Assembly: GCA_905147135.1 (NCBI GenBank) | Contig: LR990043.1 | Span: 6,979,057 to 7,043,056 of the forward strand | Length of the DNA stretch: 64,000 nucleotides | From: Blastobasis lacticolella | Lineage: Eukaryota; Arthropoda; Insecta; Lepidoptera; Blastobasidae | Direction of reading: 5' to 3' | In this document: in pieces, positions 11,640 to 21,780 of the stretch | Position numbering within the stretch: position 1 is the first letter of the stretch | How the letters are laid out: the number at the start of each line of letters is the position of its first letter | Notes under the pieces: model-generated | Seen by the model: the letters and a program-made list of their open reading frames with translations, nothing else | What the model was told of the DNA's origin: nothing | The model's database searches: none | Position numbers and translations under genes: made by a program

Positions 11640-11835
11640 AGGAGGTGACCCTCCCTTTATCAGGAAAGACGTCTGTCGGGAGACCCATGAAGCGATGGAT
11701 TGACATCGCTGAATCAGATGCGAGAGCCAACGGCTTATGAAGTTAGGATGCCGAAAAGTGGAGAAGAAAAAGTAGGAAAGCGGTTAGCAGAAGCCGGGAT
11801 TGACCGCTCTAATGATGATGATGATGATGAGAAGG
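11640..11835 (+). pseudogene. LINE ORF2 C-terminal fragment with GAT tail
   Basis: One + frame reads GRPMKRWIDIAESDARANGL, followed after a stop and frame changes by DAEKWRRKSRKAVS. This is the common end of insect LINE ORF2 (RP-KRW...DR-KWR). It ends in GATGATGATGATGATGATGA, a typical short-repeat LINE tail. Confidence 0.75.
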
Positions 11836-12138
11836 ATGTGATAAACAAGTAAAACACAATTTTAACAAGTACATCTTTTTTGTTACTAAGTACACACACA
11901 GATATAGGTAGTCAACTGCGCAAACGGGCCAATGATAGTAATTGATCAGCGCCGCTTCTACACCTGCAACAGCTTGGATGGGTCAGGCCAGACGGTTACG
12001 GGAAACCAATGGATATGGATTTCCTCAAGGGAGACATTTGTCTAGCGGTGCAATAGTGTCATTATCGACAGCCCACCATACGTCCACACCTAGAGGGTAT
12101 TTAATGCGCACTTTCATTAGATCTTGTTCAATGAGTAA

Positions 12139-12264
12139 GGCGCTGTCCTAATTGGCAACGGGGGTGCGACCATGGTCGTACGACGTCGCCCAACCAATAG
12201 GAGACCTCAAAACCGCCCACCGCACTACCATAGTCGCACGACCATTGGCAATGAGGACAGCGCC
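12139..12264. mobile_element. 126-bp MITE, PIF/Harbinger-like by target site
   Basis: Inverted ends GGCGCTGTCCTAATTGGCAA and TTGGCAATGAGGACAGCGCC, flanked on both sides by TAA (12136-12138 and 12265-12267). A 3-bp TAA/TTA duplication with GGC ends is typical of PIF/Harbinger derivatives. No coding capacity. Confidence 0.75.
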
Positions 12265-12919
12265 TAAATCTCTGTTCAAAAACCCAAGCTTTTATAGAAT
12301 AAAATAAACATCTAAATTCCAAAGCCTTGTGGGTAAACATTATTTTTTGCTTTGTTTTATTGAGCAATTTACCGCAGTGGATGAAGTCGTTGCGGCTAGC
12401 TTAGTCTGGAGTGTTAAAGCCGTGGCTAAAGCTAAATAAATTAATTTTGGCAAAACACTCTGCGTCCTGTAATCGGCCCGCCGCGGAGCCGACCTTGCCT
12501 TAGTCGGGAGTATGAGTATAGTGGATATGGCAGTTTAATATTGTTCAATATCTTTAGAAATCTTGTTGAAAGTAAGTTTACGTGTTGATGTGATGTGAAT
12601 GCGCTGCATTTAGATGAAAAGATTTGACTACCAATCTCAACAATATTTGTTAAATCACGGTCATTTAGGTTAGTGAAATTGACAAAAAAGCAAGGAAAAT
12701 GAATGTTCATTACCAAATCTTCATATTAATAGATATGTATAAATTTTTTTTCGTTATATTAGGTAATTTAAGATATATATATCGCTCAACCGCTATTTCT
12801 AAATAAATCACCGCCCTTCATAGACGTATTTTGTAAAAGTGGAATTATTTTTGTTTACATCGAAATAGCACGAAATCAACTTAGAGTTTCTTCCGCAATT
12901 GCGCAGCATTAGGAGGGTT
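12265..12919. other. No gene seen
   Basis: AT-rich DNA. The 91-codon minus-strand ORF at 12441-12716 has no recognisable similarity. Confidence 0.55.
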
Positions 12920-13110
12920 CAGGCGTTTCGGCCCGACTGACGCATTAAAATTGATATTTTTCCTCAGGCGTTTGGGCCCGCAATGTATAATATTTATAAA
13001 TAGTTTTTAGGACAGTCGGTTAAAAAACTATGTCTTTTAGAATTTTTAACTGAGGACCCAAGCACCTGAAGAAAAATAATAATTTTAATTAATCAGGCGT
13101 TTCAGGTTTT
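12920..13110 (+). repeat. Three direct repeats of CAGGCGTTT
   Basis: CAGGCGTTTCGGCCCG (12920), CAGGCGTTTGGGCCCG (12965) and CAGGCGTTTCAGG (13094). Two are preceded by similar TTTAATT/ATTTTTCCT-type text. Origin unknown. Confidence 0.6.
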
Positions 13111-13144
13111 TGCGCTGAACACTCGCATTGAAGCAACTCCTACT

Positions 13145-13275
13145 TGCAGCCAGAGCGACTTGTCGCGGGGGTTTACAGGTGAGCAACGCATTGGTAATTA
13201 CCCCTGGATGTCCACAGCCAGAGGTGATCACTTTACACCCGGTGGTCCACTTGCATGTTCGTCTGACATAAAAAA
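13145..13275 (+). repeat. Family C, diverged LINE ORF2 tail
   Basis: Contains GCAACGCATTGGTAATTACC, CCTGGATGTCCA, CCACTTGCATGTTCGTCTGACA and a run of A. Same order as family C elsewhere but badly decayed. Confidence 0.6.
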
Positions 13276-14412
13276 ATTACTATAGTAGCACCTTCAGCCA
13301 GGTTTTCCCACGCGAGGTGACCAGCACTAATGACCCCCGGATCCTTATCTGATCACCAATTTCATCGGAATGCGTGCGCGCCGCAAAAATCGATACAATT
13401 CACAGCTAATGGAGGGCTATTATATTATATTACTCGGGCGGCTAAAATGCTGCGGTGGAAAGCTCGACGTGGGTGTTGAGAGAGCAGAAAAGTAAATTGC
13501 TTTTTTTTAGTTTTCATTTTCGATGTTTATGGTAATTGAAGATGATTTTGACAGTTCAGTTTGGGTTAGGTTTGAAAAGTTGGGTGTTAGATTTATTTTA
13601 ATTTGGATTGTTCTGGTAGTTAAGTTGATAGCTGCCTGTTGATAAAGATCGTGTCTAATAAAATAAGTAAGATATTTACATGTCGTTTCACGTACACATT
13701 GCACTAATTTTGATTCATTTAAATTTTTATTTCATTTCATTTATCTACTAACACATCAATATTTTTTATTGATTAACGAGACACTGTGCGAGATATGAGC
13801 AAGTGGCCTGCCGGAGTCTACCTTCGTAAGATACACTTTGGGTTACTGAGTAATTGTAAATAAGTAGGTAAAACACTTTTATTCCACTCAGATACACGGC
13901 ACAACATTCAAAAATATTCAAGAAAAATAACAAAATAATAAGTAAAACAGAGACATAGAGATACTCTAATCACGTTACCTGTGCCATGTGGAAAGTGCAA
14001 TGGGGCCACGCTCAGCATATACCACGACAGTTGTCGTGGCGCTGATTTTTAGAGAGCCCCGTAATTGAGTATATAACTTATATTTTGTAAGACGGAAGCA
14101 ACATTTTATCCACTACGCTTAAGCATAAGAATACAGATGCACTAATTTCTCACCGGACTTTCAAAGTGAGTCATCGTCATCCTGTTCCAAGGTTCCGACG
14201 ACATCCGATGACGTAGGTGGCTGCTCATGAGTAACTTTCAGGTACCATCATCATCATGAATCACTATAAATAGTGGCTTTTATATTAAACTTTTTTTTAA
14301 TACTAGATTGGTATTTGACTGCCATCACACCTGATGTTAAGTGTACCTACATGCATTATGTACATTGTCCTAAATTCACTCTCAACTGAAATTTATTTGA
14401 CATGATAATTTT
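13276..14412. other. No gene seen
   Basis: AT-rich intergenic DNA with a small CACGACAG/CTGTCGTG palindrome near 14022-14040. Confidence 0.6.
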
Positions 14413-14670
14413 TATACTTTTTTTTTTATACCACTAAGGTGGCAAACAAGCTTACGGCCTGCCTGATGGTAAACAGTCACCGCAACCAATGGACGTTTGC
14501 AATACCAGGGGCATCACCCACGCGTTGCCGACCCCGTAAAAACCTTTTTACCCCTTTCTTGAAGAACTCCATGTTGTACTCTCCAGGGAAAACCTCTCCA
14601 GGTAGCTCATTCCACAACCTTAGTGTGCGTAGGAAAAAGTTCCTTTGGAACCGCACAGTTCGCGACCAAT
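14413..14670 (-). pseudogene. Family E: LINE ORF2 C-terminal end
   Basis: The minus strand encodes RNFFLRTLRLWNELPGEVFP followed by an EYNMEFFKKG stretch and RGRQRV. The LWN-LP and FFKK motifs mark the C-terminal end of many non-LTR ORF2 proteins. A T-rich run on the + strand (A-tail on minus) marks its 3' end. Confidence 0.75.
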
Positions 14671-14697
14671 TTTATACTTTTTTTATTTGACATAATG

Positions 14698-14890
14698 GAT
14701 TCGACTGGATGTGTAACCATGATCCAATCTGGTCAGGTTCCCCTGGTAGCAGGGTCATGGAGGTCAGATGGCAGTCGCTCCACTGTAATGACCTGCCAAA
14801 TCCTGGATCATGGTCAAGGCGGACCCCGGGCCCTCGTGCGCGAGAGCACAACCGGGACATTAACGCCAAGATGATTATTTTATTTTTTTA
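14698..14890 (+). repeat. SINE-A, 5'-truncated
   Basis: Begins within the GACTGGATGTGTAACCATGA block and runs to the tail ACCGGGACATTAACGCCAAG plus T-rich end. The tRNA-like head is missing. It directly follows the family E copy. Confidence 0.85.
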
Positions 14891-15019
14891 TCTAATAATG
14901 GATTCACGCAGCCGGAGGACCCAAAGAAAACGAAAAATTACTTAAAATATATTTAAATAATAGGTATTAATTATTACATTTAAATTAAGCCTAACCTAAC
15001 CTAGAATAAAAGGAGATCT

Positions 15020-15124
15020 ATGACAAGAGTTGTGAATATATGCGAGGCTAGGGAGTTGTGTCAGGACAGAGCAAAGTGGCGGTCCATAGTCTCTGCCTAC
15101 CCCAACTGTGGGACACAGGCGTGA
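15020..15124 (+). pseudogene. LINE ORF2 terminal fragment
   Basis: Short frame to a TGA: MTRVVNICEARELCQDRAKW then RSIVSAYPNCG. The EAR-L-QDR-KWR motif is the extreme C-terminus of many insect LINE ORF2 proteins. Nothing upstream is preserved. Confidence 0.7.
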
Positions 15125-15499
15125 GCATTATTTTTATGTAACCTAGCGATCGACGCTAGATTAACAATCGTCTATATTAATTCTCTATTAGACTGCACCT
15201 GTGACCCAGATTCTGTAAAGTTCGCTGATTCGCTTCTTGAGGAATTTGGGCTGCATAGTCATCGGCTTACTTATAGCGCGCCTACGTAACAATCTTCTAA
15301 ACGCTTCTAGTCGCTGTGGCCGTAACGGGCTAGGATGCTAGTAACTCATGAGATTTCAGTTGTAGGCATCGGGAAACACATGTGCAGGCAACTAACGATC
15401 GCACATTTCCCAAAGTGTGGCCTCTAGAAAACTGCCAGAGAAGCTACTTTCAAGATCTAGATCTAAATGTTCTGAAACAAAGATATGCGAAATAAAGCT
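15125..15499. other. No gene seen
   Basis: Short intergenic stretch without recognisable features. Confidence 0.6.
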
Positions 15500-15905
15500 T
15501 TGTCGATGTCACGATGTTTTCCCTCACCGTAAGAGCCTCGATTAGTGTTCAGCTAACCTTATATACTTACATAACTCAGAAAAGTGTCATGGTACTTACA
15601 TCTTTTTTTTGTGTTATACGACAGACAAACGGGTAAGCGGGCCACCTGATGGAAAGTGGTCACCGCCGCCTATGGACATCAGCAACACCAGGGGAGTTAC
15701 CAATGCGTTGCCCGCCTCTGAAGCGACCTCTAATATACCTCTTGAACGATCCCATGTCATAGTCCAAAGGAAACACTGTGGCTGGGAGCTCATTCCACAT
15801 CCGAATCGTACGAGCGACACTAGTTAGTACATCGCGGCACTGGAGTTAAAACCGGTACCTGTCGCTTACAAGTAGGACCCCTTAACCACTTGGTCACCGA
15901 CGTTC
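15500..15905 (-). repeat. SINE-A split by a LINE fragment
   Basis: Left part CACGATGTTTTCCCTCACCG to AACTCAGAAAAGTGTCATGG. Right part CGGTACCTGTCGCTTAC to GGTCACCGACG (head, minus orientation). Family C sits in between. A TACATC motif on both sides may be the target-site duplication. Confidence 0.8.
15602..15830 (-). pseudogene. Family C: LINE ORF2 C-terminal end inserted in SINE-A
   Basis: The minus strand encodes ELPATVFPLDYDM then FKR-IRG and QRIGNSPGVADVHRRR-type text, with a T8 run on + (its A tail) at the left. Same family as 21475-21665 and 47530-47690. Confidence 0.78.
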
Positions 15906-17140
15906 CTTAATCACTTAATCAACGTTTAAGCGCTTACCTAAAAGTACACCATTAAATACCGTATGACCCATAGTCAAACCTGATTAATCCCTCAAAATAT
16001 ATTATAGTAAAATCTAATGATTAAATAAATATCTGGACATCGTGTAAACTCAATGAAATACTCTCTTAGCACGCAGGCAGGTTTAGGCATCTATGTCCCA
16101 CATACCCCTGGGGCTTAGGTAACACGTGACCAAACCAAAGCAGCAAGCCTCCTCCTCCTCCTTATCCGCGATATCCCCCACACCAAAGCAGTAACGTACG
16201 TGTACATATTATAGTCTCTTTTCTTTACACGCTTGTGATATTGCTATACAAGTAATCGATATAGATACACTCATCAAAAATTTCACTCAACAACGCCTGA
16301 GTGAGTCAAAAAGTAAAGCACCGCCCCGACCGCATGGAAACACCAAGCCCCATGACGCAGCACACTCCACACTCCACACTCAAACCCCGAAAATTAAATA
16401 AAAATTAATTACACAAGCACAAACCAACACCGGCAATTACCCAATAATCCTAATAACTCCACCAAATTAATAGTTACCGAGTCACTTTTAAAATATTTCT
16501 CACGAAAGTGGATTGACATGATTATTAATATCCATTTTGTAGGAGGAGCGATTGACACGTTAATATCTCTGGCCAAGTTAGATTTGCGGGCGAGAACGCG
16601 TGGGTTCTATGAAAATGTTGGGGGGAGTGGGGTTCGCTGGGCGCAAACGTAAGTTTGTGCGAGTACGATGGTTATCGGTGAACATTTGAAGAGGTACGCT
16701 CGTCGAATCACCGATCGACGTTTGAGACAAAGTGGTTTTGACGCATCATATCGTTGCTATTTGCGTATCATTGCCGGTGGATTAAGTTATTATTTATGCT
16801 TTAGTTACATTATATTTTTTTATTTTAATTACCTGGTTTGTTAAAATAATACATCATAAAAAGATTTTTATACATTTGATTAATATAAGATAAATATGGT
16901 AAACCAAATTAATTATCTCTAGTCTGCTATTCCTGGCATACTGCAGAACCTCTCAATATATATTTGATAAACCCTTAATAACTTCCATAAACCATTCTAG
17001 CTCAAGCTTATGGTCATAAATATTTGTTACATGCATAACAGACGGGTAGATCCGTATAAATTTCTTTGTGATAAAGTGACAAAATGATCACGCAAATAGA
17101 TATCAGTATTCAGTCATATGGTAATAGGTATGATATGGGT
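15906..17140. other. No gene seen
   Basis: AT-rich intergenic DNA. No ORF or repeat worth naming. Confidence 0.6.
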
Positions 17141-17142
17141 AC

Positions 17143-17320
17143 TATAAAACACCTAGCGCTCCAGGCCCCGCCCTGCCACGCCCACTCCCCGCGCCCCGCC
17201 CCCGCCGCCGAATTTCCCGCTTTTTCAATTACAAATACCGAATTCCAAAGTTCGAAATTTGAAATTTCTCGCCGCGAAACAATTCCGCTCCCGCCAAAAC
17301 TCGCTCGGGTGCGCGGGAAC
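17143..17320 (+). promoter_or_regulatory. TATA-like box beside a GC-rich block
   Basis: TATAAAA at 17143-17149 is followed by CCCCGCCC-type GC boxes (17165-17210) and E2F-like sites TTTCCCGC and CCCGCCAAAA. Such a cluster in AT-rich DNA could be a promoter or CpG-rich regulatory element, but no gene can be attached to it. Confidence 0.3.
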
Positions 17321-17584
17321 AATGCGAACTTAGTTTACTTATAAAAACAAATGCAAAGAAATTGATGAATCGCAGCCAGCATGTTCTTTACATTAAAATA
17401 TTTTATTTATTTTCCAACAACATTCTTCACATTCAGATCTGAAAAGTGATTAAAGTTTGATGCTATTAGGTAGGTTCAAGGCCCGTAGATTTATTTTCGA
17501 GCACCTATCTAACTTTTACCTATACACCACATCATAAAACTTGAATATTCGTAAACCAGTGTAAGTAGGTAGATAAGTAACGTA

Positions 17585-17670
17585 TAGGTAGCGCTCCTGG
17601 TGTTCCTGATGTCCATAGGCAGCCGTGACCACTTTCCATCAGGTGCTCCGCTCGTCTGTTTTAACATGAC
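17585..17670 (+). repeat. Family C fragment
   Basis: GCTCCTGGTGTTCCTGATGT, CCATAGGCAGCCGTGACCAC and TTTCCATCAGGTG match the 3' end of family C. Confidence 0.7.
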
Positions 17671-19001
17671 CAAGTATAGAACATGACTAAAGCCGAACAT
17701 GACAACCATCTAATAACCCTGTTTGTCTGCCTTCTAACATAACAAAGTAGGTCCACCTGCCTATGTGCCTCATAAAATATCATAAAAGCCATAAATACCA
17801 AAAAGTAATAAAGAGTCTCCCCCACTATCGACTCTTATACCAGAAAGTGGCAAAGAGTGGATATTTAAATTTTTTCCTTTTAAGGGTAAATCTACCAAAT
17901 TACCCAAAGGATAGGTTCAAAGTATCACACATAACCTTAGCCCTAAACAATCCACCGCTGAACTTGACCTGCATTAACTATTTTGTGGATGGGTTAAAAA
18001 TAAATCTTCACGCTTGGCAGGGGTTAGTGACGCAGTAACCAGCAGAAAACGCTTCAGCCTATTTTCTAGCCCACGGGGGTCACAGCGTCTGCCACTAATT
18101 TCTTAGCATAGTTATAGTTCCTCCCAAATGGATTGGCAATAGCGTACCTTGACTACAAGCATTATTTCATGAATTATACATAAAACTTATATATTTCTTA
18201 AAATTGTAACGAATAAGACTATTTAAAGCGTTTAAATTGGCGTGAGCTTTATGTATGTATATAAGTATGTATGTTGTCTTGGTGAATTAAATCATCATAT
18301 TACTACCTACAACTCACTGCCTCACCGAAGTAACCCAAACATATTCTTCAATCAGTCACCACACCGACATTGAACAATATCTCTACAAATTGACGAGTTA
18401 TTTCGAACATCATAAAACATTACAATAAAACACAATCGAGATACAGAACACAGTAGGTATAACTTAATGGATAGTGGGCACTCGATACAAAATAATCGTC
18501 GAATCATTGACCACAATGGGAGGTAATTAAACCACAATTCAAATATTCTCTAGGAGGCGGATATCTCGCCGGTGGTCGCAATAACAGAGTATTGTCAAAG
18601 ATTATCCAACTACAGACGTGGTACGAAGTTAATTTCTGACTTAAGATTTGTAGGTAGAAAGATAGAAAAGTACCTAATACTCGTAATGTTACTCTAAAGA
18701 TGGGTTTTCACAATGCGAGAACGGGATTTTTAGTTTCGTTGTCTCCAAAACGCTGAAAGAGATTGTCCCCCATTCTTAAATTGAATTATTTAAAAAAAAA
18801 CTTTGTTTTGATCGTCTTTAGAATGAGTTTACACCAAAAGAGCACAAGGATATGCACAAGTTGAATAACAGTAGAGGGTATATATGTTTAAAGGATCGTT
18901 AAAATTACAGATGTTAAAAATATTGCTAGAGCTGAAAAAATATCCCTTTATCCTAGTTAAGATACTTACCCACTCGATGCCCTAACAACAATACGCGACT
19001 A
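17671..19001. other. No gene seen
   Basis: AT-rich intergenic DNA. The 91-codon ORF at 17763-18038 has no recognisable similarity. Confidence 0.55.
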
Positions 19002-19035
19002 CCTGCCTTCCTACCTAGGCAGGTAGGAAGGCAGG
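19002..19035. repeat. Perfect 15-bp hairpin
   Basis: CCTGCCTTCCTACCT (19002-19016), loop AGGC, then AGGTAGGAAGGCAGG (19021-19035). It immediately precedes the inverted-repeat element at 19051. Confidence 0.85.
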
Positions 19036-19050
19036 CAGACCTACCTACCT

Positions 19051-19207
19051 TCTCTGATTTCAGTTATTGAAATTGTTACGTTTGCGATTACGTATCATCG
19101 ATTTCATGGGTTCAGTTGCTAACGAAGTTCCATTGCAATAAACTGAAACTATTTAATCGATCATAAGTAATCGCAAAAGTAACAATTTCTATCACTGAAA
19201 TCAGAGA
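19051..19207. mobile_element. 157-bp inverted-repeat element (MITE-like)
   Basis: Ends TCTCTGATTTCAGTTATTGA and CACTGAAATCAGAGA are inverted copies. Pairing continues inward (GTTACGTTTGCGATTACGTA with AAGTAATCGCAAAAGTAAC) for about 50 bp per arm. No coding capacity. Confidence 0.75.
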
Positions 19208-19235
19208 ATTGTCAGCAACAGAGTAACGTAATTAG

Positions 19236-19350
19236 CATACTGGTCTATAACGCAGCTGGTCTAAAAATAATCCGTCTAAAACGCAACTGGTCTAAGTAGC
19301 AAGTAATCTAAAACCTAAATGGTCTGAGAAAACCACTGAGAAAGAAATCG
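19236..19350 (+). repeat. Degenerate short tandem repeat
   Basis: About five loose copies of CTGGTCTAAAACGCAACTGG-like units with irregular spacing. Unit borders are approximate. Confidence 0.5.
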
Positions 19351-21047
19351 GTGTAAAACGCAGCATCGGCACTCGCTACTTAATCACTGGCAGGAATGAC
19401 TGCGCGCACCCGCGGTGGCGTTCCCACAGCGACCTCCATCGCTCACCGGGCGAACTGACGAAATTAGATCGATTAACGTGATAAATCTATCGATCGCCCA
19501 TCGATCGGCCGCCGATACTATCGACACCGCTGACAAATTGCCTTGTGTCCTGTCTGCGTCGCGTCGTCTGGGTTGTTGACGTGTGACAACCCCAGTGGTT
19601 GAAGCGGTTTGGTGATTCGCGCTGTTTTGGTTGCGCTAGAGATGGTACGCTTAAGTTGGGGACTTACGACAGTTTTGATTTTACGTTTTTTTTTCTAGTG
19701 CTGGAAACTAGCGAGCAAATCTCTTCGATGAATACTTTGTTAAATAAATATAAATTCGATATTAATTGAACTTTCCTTTGAAGTATTACTCGGTTAGACG
19801 GTCCCCCTAATGGAAAGCGGAAACCGTCGACCAGGACATCTGTTATACAAGGAGCAGATGTGGTGCTGGCCTTTGAGGTGCCCGTCGACATGTCTTGTTC
19901 CAGGTTTTCTTTTTCCGTGTAAATGTTGTAATCACAGCTCTTGAAAGTTTCCAACTTTGTTTGCTCTTCAAATTTGACAAACTGATAATCTGGTCTAATG
20001 TGAATAGTATTATACTTTATTAGTGAAAGAATGTATACTTATGCTCAAACCCCTTATTACATACTATATACTCCCATTCACGATAACATTATACTTTCTT
20101 TGAAATATTTACCTCATGTTAAGTATGGAAAATTCGAATTTAAATTAAAAGTACAATATTACTTGCCTAGGCCAAATAGAAACAGCTAATGAAGCGATCA
20201 GTATGAAAATAAGTGCAACACAATTTACAACTACATCTCCAACCTGGCAGCTCCCTGACGGACACCGCAAGGAATCCTAGCCCTGTCCGAATTTAATTGC
20301 GTTGCGGACATCTATTAATTATCGACAAAACAAACAATGCATTTCTCCAAGCGGGGGTACTCAATAAAACAGCTAGAGAACGCAAGCGCGCGCGGTATGT
20401 GGGCAGCGCAGGCGCATCAGACCACCATAAATCACTACGGCATCCGACCCGCTGACATACGCAGCCCTGGCTAATTGACTCCAACTACTTATTGGCTATA
20501 GTTTTATGTGTACACGATCACTGCTCGATCGTGCGTTGTCGAGGAATTTTATGGTGATGCCGGGTTAACAATCTGGGTAGCTAGGTGGTATGCTGAGGTT
20601 ATTATTTTTATGCAGGCATTCAGTTGTCTAAGCAACTGATTGATGTCTGTATCCGGCTCTTCTCTACTCATTATCAATCAGAGTTTAAAGGTTGTTTTTG
20701 ACCTGGTTCGTATGTTCTGCTGTCACAGATTCAGCTTATTCCAGGCATTCACGACTCGGTTGGTCAAATCAAATAAATTCAACTTCAGGTCAGTTTTTGT
20801 CGTTAGCCAGAAAAATATGCTCTTTTCGATGCTGAATCTAAGCCCGTGTTAAGAAATTGAAATTCTATAGGGTCTAGCTAGGTAATAACTCTATGGTAAT
20901 GACTCATAACATTTTCAACTCACAGGATATGAATATGAGAAAAATACTAACGAACGAAAATGCTGTAGCTGAATCAAATGGAATTATGTAAGTATCTACA
21001 ATATTTACTATGTACAGCAGTGGTACGGTGTACCTAATAATAGAAAT
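19351..21047. other. No gene seen
   Basis: Moderately GC-rich at 19395-19600, otherwise AT-rich. ORFs up to 96 codons (19664-19954 minus) show no recognisable similarity. GGTCCCCCTAATGGAAAGCG near 19798 may be a scrap of family C. Confidence 0.55.
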
Positions 21048-21780
21048 TAGGAGTCCGTGGCCTAGTGGTTAAGGGGTCCGACTCGTAAACGAGAGGTTCC
21101 GGGTTCGAACCCCAGTGCCGCCAAATACTTACCAATGACTCTTTTCTGAGTTATGTATATTACTTGACCACTAACCGATGCTTTTACAATGAAGGAAAAC
21201 ATCGTGATGAAACTTGCACATTCAGGCGACTGAATGTGTAACCATGTACCCATCTGGTCAGTATCCCCAGACAACAGGGTCACGGAGGTCAGGTGGCAGT
21301 CGCTCTACTATAATTACCTGACTTGCCAAATCCACAATTTATTTATTTATTTTAGGCAACTGAGGCCCATATTTATAAATACACAAACAGCATTAGAACA
21401 AAATAAACTTACACAAAACACTTAAGACAAAGATAAAACCTACACATACAAATTATTATAAAGTGTAAAGTAATGAGCTCCCAGCCACAATGTTTCCTTT
21501 GGACTATGACATGGGATCGTTTAAGAGGCATATTAGAGGTCGCTTCAGAGGCGGGCAACGCATTGGTGACTCCCCTGGTGTTGCTGATGTCCATAGGCGG
21601 CGGTGACCACTTTCCAACAGGTGGCCCGCATGCCTGTTTTTCTGCCGGATAACATAAAAAAGTAATATTTGAAAATATAATTAATTAATGAACTAACTGT
21701 AAAATAAATAAATAATTAATACCATAAAATCTACACTTCACACATCATAGTAGTCAAGGCGGACCCCGGACCCTCGTGCT
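21048..21780 (+). repeat. SINE-A split by a 0.4-kb insertion
   Basis: Part one is 21048-21335, with head GTGGCCTAGTGGTTAAGG and box B GGTTCGAACCC. The tail block GTCAAGGCGGACCCCGGACC resumes at about 21745. The insertion between them includes a family C LINE fragment. Confidence 0.82.
21475..21665 (+). pseudogene. Family C: LINE ORF2 C-terminal end inserted in SINE-A
   Basis: The + strand reads ELPATMFPLDYDMGSFKRHI, then GGQRIGDSPGVADVHRRR and a stop, followed by CCGGATAACATAAAAAA, its 3' tail. The best-preserved family C frame in the window. Confidence 0.8.

Noticed and set aside
21048..21120. Possible functional tRNA at the SINE-A head
   Set aside because: Box A and B are present, but the acceptor stem does not close and the sequence continues into the SINE body.
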